From the NCBI GenBank assembly GCA_905182985.1, contig CAJJDN010000009.1, forward strand, positions 629,109 through 693,108: DNA of 64,000 bases, read 5' to 3'. How positions within the stretch are numbered: position 1 is the stretch's first letter; every line of letters begins with the position of its first letter. Shown here in pieces: positions 26,806-38,419 of the stretch. The notes beneath the pieces were generated by a model. It worked only from the letters and a program-made list of their open reading frames with translations. It was not told where the DNA came from and ran no database searches. The translations under genes were made by a program, and so were the position numbers. Source of the DNA: Paramecium sonneborni. Its lineage: Eukaryota > Ciliophora > Oligohymenophorea > Peniculida > Parameciidae.

Positions 26806-28110
26806 TCAATAAATCTTAAATTCTACATTTAATTTAAGAGTAATCATTTACTCAATTACATTAAAATCTGTAGACATCTCATATTCTTTAACTTCTAAAG
26901 GATCATAAATGACAATTTTAAAAGGCACATATTCTAATTTAAAATAGTGTAAATCATATTAAATTGATTTATTTATTTTAGCTAATAAACCATTTTTAAG
27001 ACAAGCCTAACTTAATTCATTTGATATTGGATAATCATTTAAATCATACACAAATCGATACTTTCCATTTTATTTATAAAGTTTTATCATTATTAAGAAA
27101 GTTTCTAATTATACTTTCTATAACATAAAACAAAGATTTATAAATTCTAATAGTGTAAGACTACGTTTGAAGATTGTCTTTTTTAATTATTTCAATATTA
27201 ATTATGGAGGATGTAATGTTAAAATAACATATTTTTTATCAATTTCACAAACCTGCTTTAAAAATTATTAACTTAAATCTTTTAGATGCTCTAATAATAA
27301 ATCTTATTTTACTTGATTGCTTAATTTACAATTGCTTTAAAGTGCTATAATCATATATGTCAACTCCTATTTCTTAGATTCTTTAATTATGAAATTATCG
27401 AACATAAGATCTTTATTCTCCAAAATTTATTCTTTAACACTATGCTTATTATGGATTATTACATATTATTAAATTGTAGAAAATTTATTTCCAATTAAAT
27501 GAAGAACATCTGAATTGGTTATTTAAATGCTTTCATATTAGCCTGAAAATTAAAAGTAGGCTTCTAGTTTTGGATAATTAATTTCAATGTCTCCTATATT
27601 TTATAAAGAGATAATAACAGGATTAATTGGAATCTAATATTTGAAAAACAAATCTTGATGCTGTTCTATTTTTATATGAATATTTTCATGATGGTTTATT
27701 TACAGATTTTCTTATATGTATTTATTAATCAATTAAATTGATTCTAAATGCATTAATTGAGTTGTTTCATCAAAATTCAATTTTCTAATGAAATTTCCAT
27801 ATTTTATAGTAAAAGTATTGAATGTTAATATAACAGCATATGTATCAGTTAGCACTACCTTTTAATAAAAAAATTAAATTTTAGGTATTATTTCAACTAA
27901 TTATGGAGATTCAATAGCTTGATTTGTAATTGAATTTTTTTGTTTGTCAAGCATAATTTTTTTTGGAGATCTTTATCGATATTTTTATTCTTGATAGATC
28001 TAGCTTTTTTTCATTTGATCATTATCACATAGAGATTAGAAATTTTTAATAGGAGAATTTTTTTTTAATGGTGAAAGAATTCGAGGTTTTCGTAAATTAA
28101 AATTAATCAT
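26806..28110 (-). CDS. hypothetical protein, intronless
   Basis: One uninterrupted frame of 435 codons, 434 aa. ATG 28110 is the most upstream in-frame start that does not sit deep inside the PP2C gene; ATG 28137 is also in frame but overlaps PP2C by 31 bp. The ATG at 28108-28110 shares bases with the PP2C stop (28107-28109). N-terminus is basic with RKPRILSPLKKNSPIK, followed by beta-rich and then helical sequence (LTLLEFINLCFMLQKVQLETFLIMIKLY). Not recognised. TGA 26806-26808, 42 bp before the AMPK gamma start. Downstream internal methionines may be the true start. Confidence 0.65.
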
Positions 28111-29812
28111 TTTGGCTCTTTTAATTAACCAAGCCATAATAATATAATAGTCATATCTTCGAACATTCCTTCTGTGACTATCCAACTAGATTTGCATTAT
28201 TTATATAATGATTCACAAGCAGATTTAATATCATGAAGAGAAAATCCACTTAAATGATTCATAATATCATTTTGATCTTGATAGGAAAAGACAGCTGATG
28301 TTGATAAAATTAAGAATGTGTCCTAATAAGTTATATCATATTCTAAAAAATATGGTTAGGAAGATACTCCGATAACATGGGCTATAACATCACCTAAACT
28401 TCTAGTCACATGTAATTATGGATACAACCTGCCTCTAACAAAAACATATTCTTCTCCTTAAAGATTCTTTCTTACTTCTCCTCCACTATTAAAAATTCTA
28501 GCTTTTTCAGAATTATCTACAGGTGTATGCATAGGTAAGATTTCAGCTATAATCTTTTTCTCTTTGCTATTATGAACATGTTCTTTGTAGATGTAAGTTC
28601 TATTATCTCCAAGTTAGGCACAGTATAATTTAGAATCTCTTTAAATAATCACTAATTTTATATGATATTATTGATACCTGTTATAACACAACCACTAAGT
28701 AAAATATTATGAGTATCATCTAGTTTCTTTTTCTCTATATACATTTTTAGTTTGTTTTGTAATTTTTTAAAGACAACTTCTAATCCTCTCATAGGGTTTG
28801 TATAGAAAGTTGATGTTCTGATTAAATAATGAAAGACCATTCTATAAGTTAAATTACTAATTTATTCACCGAATTCTCCATGCCCATTACTTAAAATTAA
28901 AACCTTTTGATAATCATCATTATAAATTAAATAATCTGAAGCCAAAGGTGATGCATCATTTTTATTACCTTTTTTACTAGTTATTGCTATTCCAATTTAA
29001 TTTAATAATTATTCAGGAGAATAATCCGTTTATATTTCTGATTTTGATTCATTATCATTATCATTTTTAATAGAATCATTTAATTCTGAATCATCAAGGT
29101 TTTATCTACAAGCTAATTTAACTAGTTTATCTTTTCCTGGTTATAATTTTTATTCACTAATAATGGTTCTTATATATAATTAACTAGCTGGATAATTTTA
29201 GGGTAAATATTATTTAACCAAGTGAATTTATTCAGCAATTTCTTTAATTTCAAAATTAGCTAAAAATTATTAATCAGTTTTAGAATTTATACTGCTTTTT
29301 CTTGATGTAATTGTTTCTTCAGCTTATTATATATGTTATTTAATTAATTTAGTACCATCATCTCTTTCTTCAAAAGAATCATCACTTTAAAAATTTTAGA
29401 ATTTAGTTTATCTTCTATCATTATGTAATTATTTTTCTTCAATATCACTTTCTTCATCTTCACTGTCTTCTTCATTTTCTTTATGAAATGGAGTCTTTCT
29501 CTTTTAATGTGAAATATGCATTTTACTTGATATAGCAGATGAACTTGAAGATTTAACTATTTAATCACTATCTTCAGAATAAACAACTGAAGGCCTTTAT
29601 TCTAATTTAGTTATTTATTTAGGAGATTTATTCTAAAAATGTGTTTCTAAGAAATTCTTAGTTTCTAAATTTTTAAACATTGTCATTTTAGTTGTCCATT
29701 TTCTAGATAATTGAGATTATTCAATTCCAACTCCTTCATCTATGAATATATTATTCTGAGCTGGTAGATTTTAATATTATTACTCTTATTCTACACTTGC
29801 ACCACTACCCAT
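28107..29812 (-). CDS. PP2C-like phosphatase with myristoylation motif and long acidic N-terminus
   Basis: Starts MGSGASVE, a textbook N-myristoylation signal (Gly2, Ser5-6 region), suggesting membrane attachment. Residues ~1-300 are low complexity and acidic (NEEDSEDEESDIEEKQ). The C-terminal ~260 residues follow the PP2C fold: LILSNGHGEFGEQIS (usual DGHGGxx), YCAQLGDNRTYIY, RIFNSGGEVRKN, RLYPQLHVTRSLGDVIAH and GVSSQPYFLEY. The first metal aspartate of the DGHG motif is Asn here, and the usual DG before the C-terminal helix reads STSAVFSY, so catalytic competence is doubtful. One intron, 28652-28677 (26 nt). Spliced 1,680 nt, 559 aa. TGA 28107-28109 overlaps the next gene's ATG. Confidence 0.85.
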
Positions 29813-29894
29813 TGATTTATTTCGATTATATTTTTTATAATGTGTTACAAACAAATTAATAATAAAATAAATTCTAAACTATATTGATTACAAT

Positions 29895-31276
29895 TCAGGA
29901 TTACTATAATTAAGACTATTTCTATCCTTCATTTATCAAAATACTAGGTAATCTCCAAGCCTATAAATATATAAATATTATACTCTAATATATCTATCTT
30001 CACCAGCTGTAATGACCAAATTTTCATTTTCAAAATTTCTTATCCTACTCACACTATTAATATGAGCATTTATAATAACTAGAATTTATTAACAAAATTT
30101 ACATAATGAAGAAAAATCAGAAGAATCATGTGCAGTTATTGAACCATCTTTATTGCCAATATATACAACTTTTCTACTCTCAGAATAACTTATTTCTTTA
30201 CTCTCTCATAATTAATTTATTATCTTACTTACACTTTCCCTTTCCCTTTATATAAAACAGTATATGTTTCTGTTTCTAAGATTTATATAATCCCAGATTA
30301 ATTCACAATATATAATTTATTGTTGTTTTTTTCAATTCCCTTAATGTTCTCTAAATAAGTATCGAATTTTAGTATGAGGGACATTTTTTAGAGATCATAA
30401 ATATAAATAGTGCCGAATAAGTCATGCACATATGCTTTATTATTGCTAATCAATAATCCATTAAGTTCTTTCAAAGATTAATTAATTAGAAATTCATTTT
30501 TATTCATAGAGAAAACTCTGAAATGAATAAGAATAATATTACTTAAATTCTGAATCACTAATAGAATATAAAAATTCAATAGCTAAATAAACTGCAAGAA
30601 CTTTAGATGAATGTTAATAATATTCTTTTATCGATGCTATCTCATTTTCTTAATTCAATAAGAATAAAGTAATTGAACCATCTTCAAATCCAATTACAAC
30701 AGTTTATTCAAGATGATGGAAACAAGTAGTTTATTTAGTGAATGGATATGTCCATTCTTTCTTAAATACTTCTTCTTTTTAAAGCCAACATTCTAAAGTT
30801 CCCAATGCTTATGAATTCTGATTTACTTTATTAAAAATAGAGGGCATACTCTTTTTCATGCTTCCTAATACCAACATCAAACCCATATCAAAATTTATAG
30901 TAAAGTCTTTGATTGGTTAGCTAACTCCTTCAAATTCATATATCATTTGTATAGATTATGCTAATCCCAAAAATGATTAAAATTGATAAGATTTCACTAT
31001 TCGAGGGTTCTTGTTCAACTCTTTTATGTAAACATCAAGAGCTTTCTATCGTTTTTCTAATTATTCAATAGATTTGCCAATCAGTACAGTCACATATTAT
31101 TTAGGTGGTAGGTTGGGTAAAGGAAAATAAGGAAGTAATTATTGATGAAGTTCTTCAAATTAAGAAAATCTACAACTGTAAAGCTATTAGTACCTTTTTT
31201 GTAAAACAGTATTCTCAAATTACACAACATAGTATATAACATTATTTTGATTTTCATAGCCCACAACAGAAATCAT
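29895..31276 (-). CDS. PX domain plus WD40-repeat protein
   Basis: N-terminal ~115 residues form a PX domain, which binds phosphoinositides on endosomal membranes: MISVVGYENQNNVIYYVVQF, KRYQQLYSCRFSQFEELHQQ and PYFPLPNLPPKQYV. The rest reads as WD40 repeats, e.g. TVVIGFEDGSITLFLL, VVYIGNKDGSITAHD and ENLVITAGEDRYIRAWRL. A role in endosomal sorting or trafficking is inferred. Start ATG 31276 is preceded by TGA 31292-31294 in frame, which fixes the 5' end. One intron, 29961-29983 (23 nt). Spliced 1,359 nt, 452 aa. Stop TGA 29895-29897. Only 71 bp separate it from the divergent coiled-coil gene. Confidence 0.8.
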
Positions 31277-31347
31277 AAATTAATTACAATTTCATTTGTA
31301 ATTCATAGGAAGAGTATCCTCTGTTAATTGTATTAATAAATTATAAT
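31277..31347. promoter_or_regulatory. 71-bp bidirectional promoter
   Basis: Sole spacer between the divergent PX-WD40 and coiled-coil genes, so it must contain both start regions and 5' UTRs. No motif stands out. Confidence 0.5.
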
Positions 31348-33473
31348 ATGTAAATTTTTTAAGAGGAAACACTTGTTCGTTAACTAATATCTAATATATG
31401 CAACCCTTTTGTTGAAAGGTAATAATCTTATCATAATTTAGACTTGCTTATGTTGAAAAGGAACTTGAAAAGATTTAGTTATTCATTCATCAACATAGTA
31501 GGAGAATAGATATTTTGGCAGATTAATCAGATTAATAATGTTTTGATATGTAATTTAATTATGATTATAAAAGTAAATTGAGCAATGATGCAATTGAGCA
31601 TCTTAAAAAGAATGCATAAGATGATTATACAAAAGTGTTTGAAATTCAAAGCAATTTTAATTTGGATTTGAATAAAATTAGATTAGAATAAGGAACTATT
31701 AAACTTGAATAATAAAATTAAAAGAAGGAAATAACTATTTTAGGTGAAGGTTAATAAAGTTTGACTGAAAGAGTTGAAATTTATAACAATTATTTAAGTT
31801 AGAAATTGTATCAACAAGAATTAGCTATTAGTAATTTTGATACTTCTAATTCCAAAGTTAGCTCAAAATAAACAGAAATCAATGTAAAAGTATCTAATTT
31901 TTATCATTATTATTAGAATCAAGAAGAAATTTCTACTTTATAAATAAACACATAAAATCTATTATAGAAAATTTAAAGTAACGAATAAGAAATCACTAAA
32001 ATTCAATGCAGTAAATAATGGATGCAAGATATGATTGTAGACTTAAGATAAAAATCATAATACTTTTTAACCATTGATCAAACTGATTTACTGTAATAAA
32101 CTCATTTAAAAATTGTTCCACCTATCTTATCTGAAAATTTATAAATTAAAAAGTATTAACAATATTTTTATTAGTTAAGTTGATAAAGAATAAATTTAAG
32201 ATATCATTGATGAAAAAATTAAAGATTTATCAAAAAATATAGATATATAAATTTAATAATCTAAAGAACAAAATAAAATTTAAATAGAAGAATTAAAAAT
32301 GTTATTCTCAAATTTAAAGTAAGATTTTTCTCGAAAACATCAATTAATGAATTCCAATTTGAAAGATACAAATGAAAAATTATTAAATGCTGTAACATCA
32401 TCAATTAAAGAATATAAAATGGCTTTAAATTAAATTGTTAAAGAAATTGATGAACAAAACCAAGTATAATTTCAAAAAATTTCCCAAGAAATTTAAACTA
32501 TATAAACTTAAATAACTGGTTTGGATCTTAGAATGGCAGAAACTCATTTAAAGGTCGTCCATATTGAAGAGAAATAAAAAGAAATATAAATTCATTAAAC
32601 CTCATTTTAATATTTAAACAATTAAAATGATATTATAACATATCTACCATAAAAACCTGATTACTTTTAAAACGATAATTTTTAAGTTACAAATACAAGT
32701 GGAACTTCAAAAATTATAAAAACAGATTAATCTTTATAAGTATAACAAAATGAAAAGTTGAATATTATAAAATAAGATTAAATCTAACTATTTGAGTCTG
32801 ATTAAATGAATGTCTTGATGTAAAATTAAAATTAATAGGAAATCATTTAATCACCAAAAACAAAGGTTTATAATGATATTATTAAACTTAAGTCAGATTT
32901 TTTTAATGAACAACAATACAATTAAAATTAAATGAATAAACTACTAAGACAAAATACTGTTACTGATTAAATACTTTAAGATATTAATAAATAACTAAAA
33001 TAATTTAATTAGTATTTTTGTGTAATTTTCTCTTTAATTTTACATAATGAATTAATAGGGACTGATTTTCAAGTAAAAATTAATGGAAATGGATTTAAAT
33101 TTGAATTCTTACCATTTTAATAAGATGAAAGAACAATAATGTCATATTAAAACAATAAGATAGCAAAAGTGGATCTTATTACGAAAACTATTAATGTTAA
33201 TCATTCAATCATAAAAAAATAAAGATAAAATACTTTTGATTTTCAATAGGAAAAGAAAAGGTTTAATACAGAAACAACTAGAGAATTGAAAAGTATAATT
33301 TAATAAGTATAATAATAGCTACGTATAACAATAAAAAGAATAGATTTTAGGAGGATAGATAGGTCACATAAACTGAAAGACTTAATTTATCTTTAGATAT
33401 TACAGCATACTAATAATTACCTTAATAAAAGGTAAAGAAAGTATTAGTAAAATATAAGAGATTATTGGATTGA
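31348..33473 (+). CDS. long coiled-coil protein
   Basis: 682 aa after three introns: 31419-31441 (23 nt), 32153-32174 (22 nt) and 33307-33338 (32 nt). Starts MQIFQEETLVRQLISNIC at ATG 31348. From residue ~25 on, heptad-rich Gln/Glu/Lys/Leu sequence runs for hundreds of residues (ERLAYVEKELEKIQLFIHQH and later), typical of a structural or cytoskeletal coiled coil; a basal-body or cortical role is only a guess. The C-terminal ~150 residues are less helical, ending KVLVKYKRLLD. Stop TGA 33471-33473, 29 bp before the GTPase gene. The 5' exon overlaps an antisense open frame which I regard as a shadow. Confidence 0.75.
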
Positions 33474-33502
33474 TTATATATTTAAAATAATAAGGATTAA
33501 AA

Positions 33503-35024
33503 ATGGAAAATTAATAAATAGCTTTTGTAGGTGATCCTGAAGTAGGAAAAACTTCGATTATCAAATATTTGAAGGGATTAGAATTTGATGAAGATTATAG
33601 TCCAACTGAATAAATAGAGAGTATAGATGTTACAATTCAAAATAATGAAACAATAACAATATATGACACTCCTGGAAATGTGGCAGAAAGAAAATAAGTA
33701 ATTGAGATGCTAAAGAATATTCATATAGTATTTGTATGTTTTGATGTTGAAAATATCGATTCATTTGATTCAACATTATAGTGGTTGGATGATATAAAAA
33801 AATAAATAAACAATTCAATGTAAGTATGTTTAGTAGCTTGTAAAATTGATTCTGATAACAGATAGATTTCTTAAGAGTAAGCATTTGAATTTATAAATGA
33901 TTATCCTAATGTTGAATATCTGGAAGTTAGTGTGAAGACAGGTGAGAATATGGATATGCTTATAGATGTAATTAAAATAAATTATAAGTTAGAAAATACC
34001 AATAACAACACCATAAGGTGATGGAGATTTATAATAATCATATAGAACATAATAATCAAATAAATAAGTTGAAAAACCTCCACAGAGTCCTGAAAGATAA
34101 TCATAAACACATAAGTCTTAAACCAGTTTATTAAATAAGGAAGAACCTCTTTGGAAAGTATATGACTTTTTATTTCCTACTGGAAGGGTAGCTAAATTAG
34201 TAAAAATAACAGATGTCAATGCTAAAAATCTATCTATTTAAGATATATTATTTAAATTATAGTTGAATTAAAGTTATCCAGTTGTAAATTTAATTGGAGC
34301 AAAAGAAACTAATAAAGGTAAATTCTATGCAGGAATTGCAAGAGCTTGTTTTAATACAGTATTTAATTAATTTTATTTTAATTTTAGGATGCTGTAATAG
34401 TTGATAGTGGAATTTCAACAGGAATTGAAAAGTATGTAATAAGAAGAGGAGTTAAATTAATTGGAGTTGCTCCTGAATAAGAAGTCAAATATCCTAATTA
34501 AACTACTGGATTTATTGATCCATATGAAATTAGTAATGGACATACACATATATTTCTTTTAAGTAATTTTATTATAATATTCTTATAGATAATAAAGAAA
34601 AAATGATGGTATTTGGATTGGAAGGTGTTTTTAAAATAAATTTATGTAAAAAGTAATTTATTAGTATAAATTAAATTAGATTAGCTGAAGGAAAGATAGG
34701 CAAAAATGGTTAAAGAGAAAGTTTAAAGATTATTCATATTCTTTTAGGAGAATAAGAAGGATTCTTAAATGAATTATAATAGGCTGTTATGGCTAATCAT
34801 CCTATTATAGTCATAAAGGGGTCTCCTTTATGTGATTAATTCTTTTAAAATTATAATAATCCTCATGCAAATTATTCAAATGCAAGTAAAAGTTTTTTTA
34901 TAAATCAAAAATAGGTTTTGGATAATTAATAAAGAAAGGCCATTTTTATGGATTAAATAGTTTAGATTCAGAAGATATTGCCCAATATGTTCATTTCTTT
35001 TTGACCGTGACTCCATTTAATTGA
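33503..35024 (+). CDS. small GTPase (Rab-like) fused to LSDAT/SLOG domain
   Basis: Residues ~1-155 are a Ras/Rab-type G domain: P-loop GDPEVGKTS (G1), DTPGN (G3), ACKIDSD in place of NKxD (G4) and SVKTG (G5). After a polar linker (QSNKQVEKPPQSPERQSQ) comes an LSDAT domain as found at the N-terminus of TRPM channels: VNLIGAKE, DAVIVDSGISTGIEKYVI, LIGVAPEQEV, NGHTHIFLLNN, HPIIVIKGS. LSDAT/SLOG domains bind nucleotide-derived ligands, which is inferred here. Introns 33968-33992 (25 nt), 29 nt before DAVIVDSG, 26 nt in HIFLL|NN, and 29 nt near 34890 yield 1,413 nt, 470 aa. Without the first intron the GTPase would stop at 34019-34021, but the LSDAT frame then has no start. No channel domain follows: TGA 35022-35024. 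Confidence 0.8.
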
Positions 35025-35038
35025 TTAATATTATTCTT

Positions 35039-36834
35039 ATGAATTGTAAATTTACGAAATCATTTTTTGATGATTTAAAGCATGTTGATTCGTTTTGGGT
35101 AAAACAGCCAATAATCATTGAAGAATCGAAAATAGATTATTAATGTCTATTGTTCAAGAAAAGCTATAAAACTGGATTTTGGGTTAGTAGAAATTACTTA
35201 ATCTATGATTCTTAGTTAGTTAAAGTCAAAGTAATTCATATATTTTTATATAGCCAAACACAAGATAATGTCATGTTGTAAATCTAAACCTTTCTAGAAT
35301 TCAAAAGTTAAAATACGAAAATAAACAAGAGAAGGAAAGCTTTAATAAGGTTTAAGTGCGTATTCAATTTTTTAGAAGAAATATGGGTTTCGTTTAATCC
35401 GAAATAATCAATACAGAGAGCTCTATAGTAGATCTAAAGAACTGAATTAATAACTTTGGGAAAATTTAAGGAAGTGTGCTATTCTCACATAATTTAAGGA
35501 AGATTACACTCTAGGAAAGGTTATTGGAAAGGGCAACTTTGCAACAGTTTATTAGACTATAAATAAAGAAACTAAGAAATTGTATGCTGTAAAAGTATTT
35601 GAAAAATCTAAAATCAAAAATTCTGAAACCGATCAATTAGCTTTGGTTAAAGAAATGAGTATAATGAGAAAGATTAATCATAAGGGTCTTATTAAATTGC
35701 ATGAGGTTTATGAAGATGATTCCAATGTCTTTTTTATTTTAGAATATTTAGAAGGGGGAGAATTAAATAATCATATTTAAAAAAATTAAAAATTCCCTGA
35801 AAAAGTAGTTGCCAAAATTCTGGCTACAATATTAGATTCATTAGATTACTTATAAAAGAAAAATATCTTGCATAGAGATTTAAAACCTGATAATATAATT
35901 TTAAGAAATAAAGGTATCTTAGAAGATGTTGTTATTACTGATTTTGGTTTAGCAGATATATATTCTTCAACTGGAAACTATATGTTCTCAAGATGTGGGA
36001 CTCCAGGATTTGTTGCTCCAGAAGTATTATAGGATAAAATATATGATCACAAAGTTGATTTATTTAGTGTTGGTTGTTTAATGTACTTACTTCTAACTCA
36101 AAAACAACCATTTAGAGGATCAAATTATGATGAAATAGTAATGAAAAATTATCATTGTAAAGTAGATTTTCAATCTATTGATAATGAGATATCATTTGAT
36201 GCTTTATCATTATTAAAATAACTTCTTCATTCTAAACCATAATTTAGACCTTCAGCAAGAATAGCACTTAAACATAAATGGTTTTAAATTAATTTAGATG
36301 AAGCTCGATTTAAAGAATTAAATTGTGATCTTTCAGATACAAAAGATTCAACCATTAAATCAAGTTTAAGTGATATACCTTTTTTAAATCTAATATAAAA
36401 TAAAGCTTCTAAACATAATTTCTCGACTCCTCAATAAAATTAGATAAGTCAGAAAGGCAAAGATTCATAATTATTTACTCCATAAGTAATGTAACAAATC
36501 GATGAATCTTTAGATGATAACATTAATTCTATAAAATTATTAGATGATACTATTACAGATATTTAGGTTGAGGATGAATCTCCATAATCACATCTTCTAC
36601 CCAAATATTAAATTATAAGCAAATTAAAATTAGTTGTAGATTCAAAAGCTTCATCATTATATGGATCCCCGATGATTTTGGTAATTTAGATATCTATTAA
36701 TATATTAGAATACTCCTGATGTGACTTCAAGAAAGTTAACTTAAGGTAATTAAAAAGATGAGGTTCAGCAGATTTAACCTCAAAAATTAGCAAATAAAGT
36801 AATGAATAATTTAAAAAGTCTTGAATCTTAATGA
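35039..36834 (+). CDS. Ser/Thr protein kinase, PH-like domain plus CAMK-type kinase
   Basis: Kinase domain ~residues 135-390 with all catalytic motifs: GKGNFATVYQ (glycine loop), LYAVKVFEK (VAIK lysine), ILHRDLKPDN, ITDFGLAD, GTPGFVAPEV and a C-lobe HKW. The ~130-residue N-terminus (WVKQPIIIEESKIDYQCLLF ... NLRKCAIL) resembles a PH-like domain ending in a helix, an arrangement common in ciliate kinases. C-terminal ~180 residues are Ser/Gln-rich. Introns 35231-35253, 35350-35375 and 36681-36708 (23, 26, 28 nt) leave 1,719 nt, 572 aa. Begins only 14 bp after the GTPase-LSDAT stop. Stop TGA 36832-36834. Activity is expected; substrates unknown. Confidence 0.9.
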
Positions 36835-36895
36835 TGATTATATATATTTCTATGAGATTTATAAATTAATTGAAATAAAAAATACGTCATTATTA

Positions 36896-38264
36896 ATGTT
36901 AAATAAAATCCTACGTTCAATCAATAGGTTTTCTACAGTATATCCAAAAAGAAATTTCAACATTGAGTATCTTTAAGATGTAGAAATCATTACAAGAGAT
37001 TATTACGGTAGTTTAAGGAATATCTTAAAGTCATTTTCTAATCATAAGATCAACCTATATGATATTGAAACATTGAAATTAAATAGAACAACAAAGTATG
37101 TATCATAATCTATAAAAGAGGATAAAAAATAGTAGTCAAATTGACATTTGAAAAAGTAGAAGACTATAAATTTAACGAGTTGGTTTTTGACTTAAAATAG
37201 AGATATGATGAAGTTGTCATAGATAATGATTCATAAATTCCAATAGTACCTTGGTATCCAAGAAATGACGAGGATTTAAAAACAAGTACTTTTTCATAAT
37301 CATTAAATAAGTTGGACTAATTATGTAGGTAAATGAAGAAAACAATTAAGACCATCCTTAATTCAAAGATTTGGAATATAGAAAAAGAAGGGAAGAAATA
37401 GCAAAGATATCATAAGGTCATATGGTTGGGGAACCTGTTCCTTACATAAATTACACATAATAGGAAGAAGAAACATGGAAAAAAATATATACAATTTTAA
37501 GAGAGAAAGTTTAGCAAGTGATGTCATAAAGATATCTAAGAAATCTATATAAAATAGAAAATGCTTTGGGATTTAAATACAAAATACCATAATTGAGAGA
37601 CATTGATGCTTATCTAAAAGCAGAAACAGGATTTAGATTAAAAGCAACACATGGAATATTAAGTTAAAGAGAATTCTTAAATGCTTTGGGACATAGAGTT
37701 TTTTGTTGTACATAATACATTAGACATCATTCTACACCTGAATATACTCCTGAGCCAGATATAGTTCATGAATTAGTGGTAATATAAAATAGTGATTAGA
37801 TTAGGGTCATGTACCATTATTTGCAGATAAAGAAGTAGCTGATTTGTCATAAGAAATTGGAATATTATCATGTGGGGCATAATAAAAAGATTTATCAAGA
37901 CTTGGAACTCTATATTGGTTTACACTAGAATTTGGAGCATGTAAAGAAAATGGACAAATAAAAGGTTATGGAGCAGGAATTGCAAGTTCTATAGGTGAAT
38001 GTGATGTAAGAATTTACTTATTTCATAAAGCACTTTCCAAAAGCTAATTATGAAAAATTTGATCCTTTTATTCATGCAGATAGAGCATATCCAATATAAA
38101 CAGTATAGCCAACTTATATGTATACTGAAAACTTTGAAGAGGCTATGCAAAATTTAATTATTTTTGGCAAAAGTCTATAAAAACCTTTTGGATTATATTA
38201 TGATTGCATAGAGAAAGAATTAAAAGCAACAAAAAGGATTAAAACTCATTTAAACAGTCAATGA
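36896..38264 (+). CDS. PAH: biopterin-dependent aromatic amino acid hydroxylase (phenylalanine hydroxylase type)
   Basis: Iron- and tetrahydrobiopterin-dependent hydroxylase, most likely phenylalanine to tyrosine. Regulatory ACT-like N-terminus ([20 protein letters not shown]) then catalytic core: [74 protein letters not shown] (two iron histidines in HELVGH) and YWFTLEFG with the iron glutamate. Start ATG 36896 chosen as first in-frame Met after the kinase stop. Introns 37096-37118, 37286-37311, 37779-37804, 38006-38030 (23, 26, 26, 25 nt) leave 1,269 nt, 422 aa, normal for the family. Stop TGA 38262-38264. Tryptophan or tyrosine hydroxylation cannot be excluded. Confidence 0.95.
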
Positions 38265-38419
38265 ATTTTTAAGTATTCAAAATAGAATACATATTATTTA
38301 TATGTATTAAATTTAAGATGTATTTTTTTGGATTGTTTCCTTTTCTAATAAAATTCAATCTAGACTTTGGAATTCAATTAAAATGTTTAACTTAAAAATA
38401 AAAATGTTTATTTATTAAT

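Noticed and set aside
31292..31294. In-frame TGA between an ATG at 31486 and the PX domain, suggesting a nonsense mutation or TGA readthrough
   Set aside because: The stretch upstream of the TGA is antisense to the first exon of the coiled-coil gene, which has an in-phase 23-nt intron and a better coding reading. ATG 31276 is the natural start.
33503..34021. Stand-alone 172-aa GTPase gene ending at TGA 34019-34021
   Set aside because: The downstream LSDAT frame would have no start codon. A canonical 25-nt intron joins both, and the spliced total is a multiple of three.
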